Assembly (NCBI GenBank): GCA_023269335.1
Contig: JAHFTM010000011.1
Span: 6,339 to 15,848 of the forward strand
Length of the DNA: 9,510 nt
Direction of reading: 5' to 3'
Origin: Chlamydiia bacterium
Lineage (GTDB): Bacteria; Chlamydiota; Chlamydiia; Chlamydiales; FEN-1388
In this document: positions 1 to 6,623 of the stretch, one piece after another
Position numbering within the stretch: the stretch's first letter is position 1
How the letters are laid out: each line of letters begins with the position of its first letter
Program-made: the position numbers and the translations under genes
Notes under the pieces: model-generated
Seen by the model: only the letters and a program-made list of their open reading frames with translations
Databases searched by the model: none
What the model was told of the DNA's origin: nothing

Positions 1-91
1 CTACAGCAAGCAAGCCAAATAAGGCAAAGCTACCATAGTGAGTAAGCCAGATGGAGAAGGTAGATGTGTCGCTAAAAACAGAGTAGTCCAT
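1..91 (-). CDS. Membrane protein N-terminus, possibly DedA family (partial, runs off the window start)
   Basis: An open frame starts at an ATG (complement of 89-91) and stays open for 30 codons to the window edge. It reads MDYSVFSDTS, then TFSIWLTHYG, then SFALFGLLAV. The short polar start followed by a 'hYGxxALFxLLxxG' stretch running into a hydrophobic segment resembles the N-terminus of DedA/SNARE-associated inner-membrane proteins, which act in lipid transport and membrane homeostasis. The conserved DedA core lies outside the window, so the family call is inference. The start is 25 nt beyond the stop of the minus-strand repeat-protein gene, so the two could be co-transcribed. No clear Shine-Dalgarno sequence precedes this ATG. 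Confidence 0.5.
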   Translation of the reverse strand, partial: MDYSVFSDTSTFSIWLTHYGSFALFGLLAV

Positions 92-116
92 TCAATCTAT
101 TTGGTTGTATTGATTC

Positions 117-1196
117 TTAGCTTCCAGGTGGTTTTAGTGGCTGTTGGCCAGGTGCTCGTGTAGTTTGTGGCGTAGGTAGCTGCCCTGATGCTGATGGTCG
201 TTGTGCTGGAGGTGGTGGCATCTGTCTCATCGTATCTAGCATGTTCTTAATTTGATGGAGTCTTTCATTTATCGTGTGCTTCGCTTGCAGTGGGAGGTTC
301 TTCTTGAGCTCGTGAAGCTCGCCAAGTAGCACATTATATTCCTCAACACTCATTATTTGAGGCTTATTGTGTAGCCATTGTTCAATAGTTATGTTGTTCA
401 GGCATTTAATTGGTGTAGTACGCATTTGTGGTACTTGAGAGCTCTGCTGAGGAATAGCAGCAGCAGCAGCGGCAGCAGCAGAGGGGGCGTCTGGCAAAGC
501 ATTTTTTTTAATCTGCTCAGCGAGGCTCTGTTGGGTAAAGACTATACCCCTTCTTTCGATGAATCTAGGGTCGCTTCTATCGTGGACATGCACAGGGGTT
601 AAAGCGTCGAAGGTTTGTAAGACCTTGTCAATATAATCAGTTAGTTTTTCATCTATTTTTTTACGTAAATTGATAGATATTGGTGCTGCCTCAGCTTTCT
701 GTCTTACTTCCGACTCTATCAAGTAATAGTTAGTTATATTCACTTTTTCTGGTAGTGGAAGTTCTGCCCATTGTGCAAGCGATAAGTCTCCAAGCGTATC
801 TCTTTTTAGTTGAACTGCTATCTGACTTGGAGCTGCTGGTTGAGGACGAGAGGGGGCAGCTGCAGCTGCAGCGGCAGAAGAGGAAGAGGAAGAGGAAGAG
901 GAAGAGGAGACGGGAGGTCTCTGAGACTGCTGGAATACCTTGGTGACTTGTGCATTTTTTACTTTGGTTCTGGCCGACAGATCTTGGTTATCTCTTATGG
1001 CTGCTTTATACTGCGCTAGCTTTGTCTCTATACTGCACGCAAGCTGATTGTTTATCCTTCCAAATCCGATGAGCTGATGTGCCAATTTTCTTAGCTTATC
1101 ATAATCAGTCCGCGTTACGTTTTTTGGTATGTCAGCTTGTACCCAATTTGCTGCAGAGGCTTCACTGCTAAATGGTTCTACTGGTTGACTCATCAT
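117..1196 (-). CDS. Hypothetical three-repeat protein with poly-Ser/poly-Ala linkers
   Basis: A 359-residue protein of no family I recognise, with no signal peptide or membrane segment. It contains three copies of a roughly 50-residue module at about residues 17-67, 142-192 and 273-320. Each copy has a Trp (W18, W143, W274), a Tyr 13-14 residues later (Y32, Y157, Y287), then an I-x3-L pair 22-24 residues after that (I56/L60, I181/L185, I309/L313), in an otherwise helical, charged context. The copies are separated by low-complexity linkers: 11 Ser plus 7 Ala (97-114), 8 Ala (240-247) and a Pro/Gln-rich C-terminal tail (327-359). ATG-ATG at 1196/1193 gives two adjacent starts; a weak GGGG lies just upstream. 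The architecture suits a scaffold or a secreted host-interacting protein, but no secretion signal can be shown from sequence; that role is inference. Confidence 0.8.
   Translation of the reverse strand: MMSQPVEPFSSEASAANWVQADIPKNVTRTDYDKLRKLAHQLIGFGRINNQLACSIETKLAQYKAAIRDNQDLSARTKVKNAQVTKVFQQSQRPPVSSSSSSSSSSSAAAAAAAPSRPQPAAPSQIAVQLKRDTLGDLSLAQWAELPLPEKVNITNYYLIESEVRQKAEAAPISINLRKKIDEKLTDYIDKVLQTFDALTPVHVHDRSDPRFIERRGIVFTQQSLAEQIKKNALPDAPSAAAAAAAAIPQQSSQVPQMRTTPIKCLNNITIEQWLHNKPQIMSVEEYNVLLGELHELKKNLPLQAKHTINERLHQIKNMLDTMRQMPPPPAQRPSASGQLPTPQTTRAPGQQPLKPPGS
456..479 (-). repeat. In-frame trinucleotide tract coding for 8 Ala
   Basis: A nearly pure AGC repeat on the plus strand (one GGC interruption) encodes Ala240-Ala247 between the second and third repeat modules of the minus-strand protein. 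It is a second slippage-prone linker tract in the same gene. Confidence 0.75.
876..908 (-). repeat. In-frame hexanucleotide microsatellite coding for 11 Ser
   Basis: The plus strand shows five tandem GAAGAG units plus a partial unit. Read on the minus strand these are alternating TCT/TCC codons for Ser97-Ser107 of the three-repeat protein. They are followed directly by Ala codons (855-875). The unit is a multiple of three, so slippage would change linker length without shifting frame. Confidence 0.85.
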
Positions 1197-1245
1197 AACC
1201 CCAATAAGTTATTTTGATAGGTAGTATATTACTTCATTGTATGTT

Positions 1246-1267
1246 TTTATTTATTTTTGTAAATAAA
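1246..1267. repeat. AT-only inverted repeat
   Basis: TTTATTTA at 1246-1253 and TAAATAAA at 1260-1267 are perfect inverted arms of 8 bp around a 6-nt T-rich loop. Such AT-only palindromes arise often by chance in DNA this AT-rich, so an operator role is only a possibility. Confidence 0.25.
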
Positions 1268-1443
1268 TTATTTAAAAATAACCTGATTTGTTAATTAATA
1301 GATATACAATACAGGCAAATGCAGTGACGTTCATTATTCTTTAGCGGATCTTATCATCTCTTATTCTATCACAAAATGGCTTCAATTTTTATGAAAAGAA
1401 TGAGGAATAAAAATAATTAAACAAATTTATTTATATATAGAGT

Positions 1444-1485
1444 ATGGTGAAGTTTGGGAAAGGAGATAGGTCCATAACCTTTTAG
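1444..1485 (+). other. 13-codon upstream reading frame in frame with the sensor kinase
   Basis: ATG at 1444 opens 13 codons ended by TAG at 1483-1485. The TAG overlaps the AGGA Shine-Dalgarno of the next gene, and only two GAT codons separate it from the kinase ATG in the same frame. A strong AAAGGAG at 1459-1465 lies inside it. It could be a translated leader or the remnant of a longer N-terminus; there is no proof that it is translated. Confidence 0.25.
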
Positions 1486-1491
1486 GATGAT

Positions 1492-3303
1492 ATGTATAAT
1501 AGGGCGCCCTTTGAAAGCAGAATGCAGCAAACAACATTTTCTCTGTTTTTGAATATTTTTTTAGCCGTTGTTATTTTCTACAATGCAGAGTTGGGTAGGT
1601 TTTTAGGCACTCCAGGGGCAGCTTTACCAATCTCAGTTGTCTGGCCTGCCACTGGCTTTTCGCTTGCAGCACTTCTCTTATTTGGGTTTAACACCTGGCC
1701 TGGCATTTTTTTTGGTAACTTTTTTTACAACACAATTTACCTGTGTATCGGTGTAAGCTCTCATTCTGCTTTTGTATCTTTTCTTGCAGCCTTGGTCATC
1801 ACCTTACGCTCACTATTTCAAGCCCTTTTAGGGGCAACGATCATGCAGCGCTTTTCAACTTCTGGTTACTTTGCAACAGCAAAAGATGTGATTGTTTTTC
1901 TTTTTCCTGCAGGCCTCCTAAGCTGTTTAGTTGCTAGCACAGTAGGCACGCTCACTTTGTATGCATATGATGGAATGTCAATCAAAATGGCAATTTCGAC
2001 ATGGTTGACATTTTGGTTTGGAGATACGATGGGAGTGTATATTTTCACTCCTCTTTTAGTAGTTTGGTCACTTGGCCCGTCATCAGAGTCTATTAGAAAA
2101 AACAGCTGGCAGATTTTTTCCATACTGGTTCTCTTTTTTCTAATAAGCTATTTGAGTTTTATCTGGTCTTATCCACTGACATTTTTTTATATCCCACTGG
2201 CTATTTGGGCAGCTTTTCGATTTCGTATGCATGGAGCCACTCTTGCTGTTTTTGTCATCAGCTTAACAGCCATTATTCCAACTTCACTTGGCCATGGTGT
2301 ATTTGTCACCCAGTTTTTGGGAAATCACCTACTTTATTTAGTTGTGTTTCTTGAAGTGGTTGTGGCTACATCGCTGTTACTTGCAGCTGTTATCAACGAG
2401 CGAGAAGCTGCAACACACGTGATAGAAAGCCGTAATATTAGTCTTCAGCAGGCAGTTGAAATTCATCGCGAAGAGCTTAAAGAAATGAGCGAGACAATGT
2501 ACATCAAAGATAAGATTGCAAATCTTGGCTTGTTGACAGTTGGGGTAGCAAAGCAATTGCCTAAACCAATTCATAAAATTAGTGAATTTACTAAAAATTG
2601 CCTTCACACACTAAGAATGCATAAGGGTATCTTGAATGTTCAAAAGGATAAGCTACATATCGAACAAGTAAAACTTCTCGACGATTCTTGTGCAAGCTTA
2701 GAGGCTGATTTAGTGAATATTGTAAAATATGATCGGCGCGCACAAAAAATAGCGGCTATCATTCAAGAATTAACAACTCTTACAACGTCTCACAAAATCA
2801 AAGCGAAAACTATTCATGTCAATACGCTTGTTAACGTATGTCTTATTCAGGCAATGAATGAGGAAGTAAAGCAGCTCCCAGGTTTTAGTTATACTGTGAC
2901 GAAAGAATTTGATAAGGCAACTACAAAGCTTCTCCTCATGCCTGAGGATTTTGCCCATGTCCTGATCCATCTTTTTAAGCATGCCATTTTTTCGATGAAA
3001 GAAAAAAAAGATCGCTTAGGGGACAGCTACGTTCCTGTATTGGAGGTGAGTACTCGCAATCATAAAGAGAGCGTTGAGATCATCATTAAAGATAATGGAA
3101 ATGGCGTAACAGCTGACGGGCTGCAGCAGTACTCTTATTCATTTCTTGATGAAAAACTAACTGAAAAAGTGCCTATTGGAGCTATAGACTATACCTTGTG
3201 CCTGATTCATGATATTGTTGTTCATGTACATCATGGTCAGCTGGATGTCCAATCCAAGGAAGGGGAATATCTACAAGTCAACATCCTAGTACCAAAATCA
3301 TAA
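1492..3303 (+). CDS. MASE1 membrane sensor with degenerate histidine-kinase core (probable pseudokinase)
   Basis: A 603-residue protein. Residues about 15-300 form a multi-pass MASE1-type sensor, including WPATG at 51-55 and WFGDTMGVYIFTPLL at 175-189. A helical linker (about 300-340) leads to a kinase core that aligns with NtrB-like sensors, yet its catalytic residues are changed. The H-box reads GVAKQLPKP (351-359), with Lys354 where the phosphoacceptor His should be and Gln355 for the usual Glu. The N-box reads HLFKHA (493-498), with His for both Asn. The G1 motif DNGNGV (534-539) is kept. The G2 glycines (GTGLG) are replaced by Ala564, Asp566 and Thr568. The ATG at 1492 has AGGA four bases upstream. 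The frame is intact with clean codon use, so the gene seems maintained and not decaying. A role as a non-phosphorylating membrane sensor is inferred. No response regulator is adjacent. The tRNA-modification gene follows after 21 bp. Confidence 0.85.
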   Translation: MYNRAPFESRMQQTTFSLFLNIFLAVVIFYNAELGRFLGTPGAALPISVVWPATGFSLAALLLFGFNTWPGIFFGNFFYNTIYLCIGVSSHSAFVSFLAALVITLRSLFQALLGATIMQRFSTSGYFATAKDVIVFLFPAGLLSCLVASTVGTLTLYAYDGMSIKMAISTWLTFWFGDTMGVYIFTPLLVVWSLGPSSESIRKNSWQIFSILVLFFLISYLSFIWSYPLTFFYIPLAIWAAFRFRMHGATLAVFVISLTAIIPTSLGHGVFVTQFLGNHLLYLVVFLEVVVATSLLLAAVINEREAATHVIESRNISLQQAVEIHREELKEMSETMYIKDKIANLGLLTVGVAKQLPKPIHKISEFTKNCLHTLRMHKGILNVQKDKLHIEQVKLLDDSCASLEADLVNIVKYDRRAQKIAAIIQELTTLTTSHKIKAKTIHVNTLVNVCLIQAMNEEVKQLPGFSYTVTKEFDKATTKLLLMPEDFAHVLIHLFKHAIFSMKEKKDRLGDSYVPVLEVSTRNHKESVEIIIKDNGNGVTADGLQQYSYSFLDEKLTEKVPIGAIDYTLCLIHDIVVHVHHGQLDVQSKEGEYLQVNILVPKS

Positions 3304-3324
3304 GTTAATATACAATAGCAGCTT

Positions 3325-4317
3325 ATGACTATTCCACTCTTACCAAAAGACTCTACAGGTTGTCCGTACCTTTTTCTTGCTCCCATGGAAGGAGTAGGTG
3401 ATCGTGCTTTTCGTAAGGCTATGTCCACAGTTGGTGGGTTTGATGAAGCTGTGACAGAGTTTTTGCGTGTACCCTCAAATGCGCACATTCAAAGCCTTGC
3501 CAAGGTCTATCAAGCAGATGAGCTAGCACCCATTCCGCTTGCCTGTCAACTTATGGGTTCAGATGAATATTTGATGGCTGATATGGCCTGTGCGATAGAA
3601 AGGAAGGGGGCATTGCGCATTGATTTAAACTGTGGCTGTCCATCCAATACTGTAACGGGCAAGGGAGCAGGTTCTAGTTTGTTGAAAGAGCCAAATCACC
3701 TTTATAAAGTGGCACAGGCGATGGTACAAGCAGTCTCAGTTCCAGTGACAGTGAAGATGCGTTCAGGTTTTCAAGATATTTCTCTTTTTCAAGATAATCT
3801 ACTGGCAGCTCAAGAAAGTGGAGCGCGCTTTATTACACTGCACCCCAGGACAAAAGTAGATGGCTATGGGCCACCTGCCAGATGGGATCTTATCGCTCAA
3901 GCCAAATCTATCCTCAAAATACCGCTTGTGGGTAACGGCGATATTTTGAATGTTACGGATGCAGTAAGGATGCTGAAAGAGACCGGCTGTGATGCCTTGA
4001 TGATAGGCCGAGGTGCGGTTACAAACCCATTTATTTTTCGTCAGATCCGTGCACATTTTTCTTCAAGGCCTTTTGAGGTGACATGGGAGAGCTTTGTGTG
4101 TTATTTTGAAACTTTTTTATCCCAAATTCCAGAGGCACTGCCTGCAAGAAGTAAAATCAACAAGTTAAAGCAAATTTTGAGCTTTTTGTTCCGAGCAAAT
4201 CCCTTGCTTGAAACTAAGCGCCAGCAGGTGCTGACATCCGCTTATACTGATGCTGACTCACTACTTGCTTTCGCATTACCTCATCTCAAAGTCAACTGGC
4301 AATTTACAACGTTTTAA
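3325..4317 (+). CDS. dus: tRNA-dihydrouridine synthase (DusC-like)
   Basis: A 330-residue FMN enzyme that reduces uridine to dihydrouridine in tRNA using NADPH. The (beta/alpha)8 barrel shows the family motifs in order: LAPMEGV (18-24), TEFLRV (44-49), DLNCGCPSNTVTGKGAG (100-116) with catalytic Cys105, VKMR (143-146) with FMN-binding Lys144, LHPRT (172-176), GNGDI (203-207) and MIGRGA (226-231). The C-terminal helical tRNA-binding domain carries a KINKLKQILSFLFR stretch. 'APMEGV', 'TEF' and this helix resemble DusC more than DusA or DusB; the subfamily is inferred. The ATG at 3325 is the only start that keeps the N-terminal strand, because a TAG lies just upstream in frame. No Shine-Dalgarno sequence is visible. 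The 21-bp gap after the sensor gene suggests co-transcription. Confidence 0.93.
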   Translation: MTIPLLPKDSTGCPYLFLAPMEGVGDRAFRKAMSTVGGFDEAVTEFLRVPSNAHIQSLAKVYQADELAPIPLACQLMGSDEYLMADMACAIERKGALRIDLNCGCPSNTVTGKGAGSSLLKEPNHLYKVAQAMVQAVSVPVTVKMRSGFQDISLFQDNLLAAQESGARFITLHPRTKVDGYGPPARWDLIAQAKSILKIPLVGNGDILNVTDAVRMLKETGCDALMIGRGAVTNPFIFRQIRAHFSSRPFEVTWESFVCYFETFLSQIPEALPARSKINKLKQILSFLFRANPLLETKRQQVLTSAYTDADSLLAFALPHLKVNWQFTTF

Positions 4318-4382
4318 TTTTAACGTTAATCAAAAATCATGTACAAATTAGCACGCAAATTCAAATCAGCCTGTTTTGAATC

Positions 4383-4402
4383 TGTTAAGTTTTTTGTTAA
4401 CA
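4383..4402. repeat. Small inverted repeat upstream of the membrane-protein gene
   Basis: TGTTAA (4383-4388) and TTAACA (4397-4402) form 6-bp inverted arms around GTTTTTTG, 20 bp before the ATG at 4422. It could be an operator or a weak hairpin. The arms are short and AT-rich, so chance occurrence is plausible. Confidence 0.25.
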
Positions 4403-4421
4403 AATTACTGAAAAGGTGTGT

Positions 4422-4841
4422 ATGGAAAGTTTAACTATGAGAGACAGAGGAGTGCTTCTAGGCATATGCAGTGGTGTGGTAACAGTATTTCTTGGGCAGA
4501 TCGGAGGCGTTGTTGCTGAAACAGCAGGTCAATCTAAAAGAGATGGTTGGTTGATAGCAGCTGTAGGTGGTGGGGCGTGGTTAGTCTCTCAAGCAGTAGC
4601 AAACAATCCTATTACTAAAGGTTTTCGGCTAGGAGTTTCGATTGCTATGGTTTATAGCAGTGCTGTTTTAGGAATCCATAAAACTGGAAATGAAGAGATT
4701 ACCCAGGAGAAAATAACCTGGTTTAGACGAGCTGTATTGGGAGGTGCTGTTACAGGAATTGTGGGAAGCTATTTTTTAAGCCCTTTTTGGACTACACTCG
4801 TGGCATCTGCTGTGGCTCATAAAATATCACGCTGGCCTTGA
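4422..4841 (+). CDS. Small glycine-rich integral membrane protein, unknown function
   Basis: A 139-residue protein I do not recognise. Hydrophobic, Gly/Ala-rich segments at about 11-32, 43-59, 69-86 and 104-133 suggest four, perhaps five, membrane passes with short loops. The only long polar stretch is about residues 87-103. No catalytic motif is visible. The ATG at 4422 is preferred because AAGG ends five bases upstream; a GTG two codons earlier (4416) overlaps that Shine-Dalgarno, and an ATG at 4437 is another option. It stands alone, with about 100 bp on either side. A channel, porter subunit or membrane-shaping role cannot be told apart from sequence. Confidence 0.75.
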   Translation: MESLTMRDRGVLLGICSGVVTVFLGQIGGVVAETAGQSKRDGWLIAAVGGGAWLVSQAVANNPITKGFRLGVSIAMVYSSAVLGIHKTGNEEITQEKITWFRRAVLGGAVTGIVGSYFLSPFWTTLVASAVAHKISRWP

Positions 4842-4859
4842 TCATCTATCTTCTTTCTT

Positions 4860-4887
4860 TTTACTTAATCGATCGAAGCAGTATAGT
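4860..4887 (+). promoter_or_regulatory. Candidate promoter for the CADD gene
   Basis: TTTACT at 4860-4865 (four of six to TTGACA) and TATAGT at 4882-4887 (five of six to TATAAT) are separated by 16 bp and lie about 50 bp before the preferred ATG of CADD. This is a reasonable sigma-70-type match. Confidence 0.35.
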
Positions 4888-4938
4888 AGTTTAAACTCGA
4901 ATTTGTGCGATTTAAAATGTAAAGAGATGGCGGCTTAT

Positions 4939-5628
4939 ATGACATCAGAATGTGAACTGTTCCTTCAAGAGTTAGATCAACAAATTCAGTCAAAGCATCT
5001 TCTCAAACATGATTTTTATCAAGCCTGGTCAAAAGGAGAGCTAACAGTTGACTGCCTTCAAGAGTATGCCAAAGAATACTACCATCATGTAAAAGCCTTT
5101 CCTACCTATATTTCAGCGATTCACGCTCGTTGTGATGATCAGAGCATACGCTCTATTTTACTTAAAAATATTATTGAAGAAGAAGCAGGCTCACCAAATC
5201 ATCCAGAGCTTTGGAAAAACTTTGCCCTCTCTCTTGGTGTGAATGAAGAGGAGCTAGTAAGCCATAAGCCAAATAACGACATTGAAAAACTCATTCACAC
5301 GTTTCGCCAAATCTGCTCTCAAAATTGCCTTGCAAATGGTGTGGCAGCCCTTTATACATATGAAAGTCAAATTCCTGAAATTTGCGTCTCGAAAATTGCA
5401 GGTCTGAAAGAGCACTATGGCATGAATGATTCAGCTGCTTGGCACTATTTTACCGTGCATATCCAAGCAGACATTGAGCATGCAGCAGAAGAGAGAGCGC
5501 TTTTGCAAAGGCTTGTTTCTTCACAAGAGGTGCAAGAAATAAAGCGATCAGTAAATGCTATCCTAGATGTACTGTGGAATTTTCTTTCTGGATTGTGCCA
5601 GCGTTATCACATTGAATGTGCTACTTAA
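4939..5628 (+). CDS. CADD family di-metal oxygenase (PqqC-like, para-aminobenzoate synthesis)
   Basis: A 229-residue all-helical protein of the heme-oxygenase/PqqC/TenA fold, strongly like Chlamydia trachomatis CT610 (231 residues). In chlamydiae CADD supplies para-aminobenzoate for folate in place of PabABC and is reported to use one of its own tyrosines as the source; it was first described as a death-domain-binding protein. Metal ligands Glu81, His88, Glu142, His174, Asp178 and His181 are all present, as are Tyr27, Tyr43 and Lys152, at the same residue numbers as in CT610. This register supports the ATG at 4939; TTG 4903 and ATG 4927 are in-frame alternatives. Other shared motifs are FYxxWSKGELT (26-36), YYHHVKAFPTY (47-57) and ALYTYESQIP (137-146). 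No folate gene is in the window. The DUF952 gene begins 29 bp downstream and may be co-transcribed. Confidence 0.95.
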   Translation: MTSECELFLQELDQQIQSKHLLKHDFYQAWSKGELTVDCLQEYAKEYYHHVKAFPTYISAIHARCDDQSIRSILLKNIIEEEAGSPNHPELWKNFALSLGVNEEELVSHKPNNDIEKLIHTFRQICSQNCLANGVAALYTYESQIPEICVSKIAGLKEHYGMNDSAAWHYFTVHIQADIEHAAEERALLQRLVSSQEVQEIKRSVNAILDVLWNFLSGLCQRYHIECAT

Positions 5629-5657
5629 ATGAAACGAGAAGGAAAGGAGTGTGTGAG

Positions 5658-6119
5658 GTGAAGTTACTATTCTGCTTTATTCTAACTATTAATGGATTTA
5701 TTTTTAGTGAGGAAATAATGACAAAGGATCTACCGCAAGAAACCAATAGCCTAATTGCCAAGAGTGGCAAAGCAGATGAAGAAACTCCAAAGTTTCTTTA
5801 TAAAGTACTGTCAGCCGAGGATTGGAATGAAAGCCAAAAAACAAAAACAGTAAAACTGCCTTCAGCTGATAGCGAATTTATTCATCTTTCAAAATTTGAT
5901 CAGCTTGATCGAATACTCATTAAGTATTGGGCTGATGTTCCTGAATTTGTTGTCTTAAAAATTGATTCAACAAAGCTAAGCGGTAAACTTGTCTTTGAAA
6001 CAAATCCAGGAGGCATACACAAATACTATCATCTTTATAATGGTCAGATTCCTTTAGACGCTGTCGTGGATGCCAAGATTTTTAAATCTTCACAAGCAGC
6101 AGCTCCCTTGAGCAAATAA
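5658..6119 (+). CDS. DUF952 family protein with putative signal peptide
   Basis: A 153-residue protein. Residues about 46-137 match the DUF952 family (function unknown, usually about 110 residues and cytosolic): FLYKVLSAEDW (46-56), the hallmark FIHLS (74-78), FVVLKID (97-103), and HKYYHLYNGQIPLDAV (121-136). I chose the GTG at 5658 because GGAAAGGAG ends eight bases upstream and it yields a leader, K-LLFCFILTINGFIFS, that looks like a signal peptide with cleavage near residue 17. An ATG at 5718, with GAGG five bases before it, would give a 133-residue cytosolic form. The longest frame, from ATG 5616, overlaps the CADD stop and lacks a Shine-Dalgarno. Family assignment is good; export is inferred. 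Confidence 0.8.
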   Translation: MKLLFCFILTINGFIFSEEIMTKDLPQETNSLIAKSGKADEETPKFLYKVLSAEDWNESQKTKTVKLPSADSEFIHLSKFDQLDRILIKYWADVPEFVVLKIDSTKLSGKLVFETNPGGIHKYYHLYNGQIPLDAVVDAKIFKSSQAAAPLSK

Positions 6120-6194
6120 GAGCCTACTTTTCATTGACTCTCTTTTTCACTCTCTGTATACGCAAAAAAAAGAAAGTGCAACGAAAGGAAAAGT

Positions 6195-6620
6195 ATGTCA
6201 CTAGAGAGTAATAAGCAGCTTGTCAAACGCGCGATTATGATGTGGTCGACAGGTAAGGTACAAGAAGCAGACGAGATCTATGCCCCAAATTGTTCCAATT
6301 ATCAGCAGCATCTGCAAAGTGCAGACCATGTGCTCAAAGGCCCTGAGTCATGGAAGAAATTTATCCAAGAGTTTCGCCAGGTATTTCCCGATTATCAAGA
6401 TACCATTGAAGTGCAAATTGCTGAAAGCGATATGGTGGCTTCTCGTCTTACCTGCCGCGGCACACATAAGGGTAAGTGGCATGGCGTTCAACCTACAGGC
6501 AAAAAAGTTAGCTTTACCTGTATCTTACTTGACCGCATCGAGAATGGCAAAATTGTGGAGACATGGGCTAACTGGGATATGTACGGCCTGATGCTGCAAT
6601 TAGGAGTAATTAAAAAATGA
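6195..6620 (+). CDS. SnoaL-like polyketide-cyclase family protein (NTF2 fold)
   Basis: A 141-residue cone-shaped alpha+beta barrel protein of the NTF2/SnoaL superfamily. Family hallmarks are an N-terminal helix with W17, 'GPESWKKFIQEFRQVFPD' (49-66), the strand motif GTHKGKWHGVQPTGKKVSF (89-107) with conserved G-x-x-P-T-G-K, and the C-terminal strand GKIVETWANWDMYGLMLQLG (118-137) with Asp128 at the usual acid position. Named members cyclise polyketides, but most bacterial members are uncharacterised and no polyketide gene is nearby, so the substrate is unknown. AAGGAAAAG (6186-6193) gives a good Shine-Dalgarno for the ATG at 6195. It sits about 75 bp after the DUF952 gene. Confidence 0.9.
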   Translation: MSLESNKQLVKRAIMMWSTGKVQEADEIYAPNCSNYQQHLQSADHVLKGPESWKKFIQEFRQVFPDYQDTIEVQIAESDMVASRLTCRGTHKGKWHGVQPTGKKVSFTCILLDRIENGKIVETWANWDMYGLMLQLGVIKK

Positions 6621-6623
6621 AAG

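Larger units (their letters stand above)
1197..1491. promoter_or_regulatory. Divergent AT-rich intergenic region
   Basis: This 295-bp stretch separates the divergent repeat-protein and sensor-kinase genes and must hold promoters for both. It is very AT-rich. TATATA at 1432-1437 could be a -10 for the plus-strand gene, and AGTATA at 1223-1228 (TATACT on the minus strand) could be one for the minus-strand gene, but neither has a good -35 at the right distance. An AT-only inverted repeat lies at 1246-1267. I see no RNA gene here. Confidence 0.4.

Noticed and set aside
378..1019. Plus-strand open frames opposite the repeat protein, including Arg/Lys- and Arg/Gly-rich stretches
   Set aside because: They are antisense readings of the Ser/Ala microsatellites; the minus-strand frame is longer and shows three related modules.
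1368..1409. A 13-codon ATG frame in the divergent intergenic region
   Set aside because: No ribosome-binding site, very AT-rich, and no sign of conservation.
1866..2982. Minus-strand open frames inside the sensor-kinase gene
   Set aside because: No Shine-Dalgarno or family resemblance; the plus strand carries a continuous, recognisable MASE1/kinase protein.
4903..4938. TTG extension of CADD
   Set aside because: The ATG at 4939 puts every active-site residue at the CT610 number; the extension has no good Shine-Dalgarno.
6120..6194. Possible terminator between the DUF952 and SnoaL genes (A8 run)
   Set aside because: No stable GC-containing stem precedes a U-run on the plus strand; only homopolymer bias is seen.
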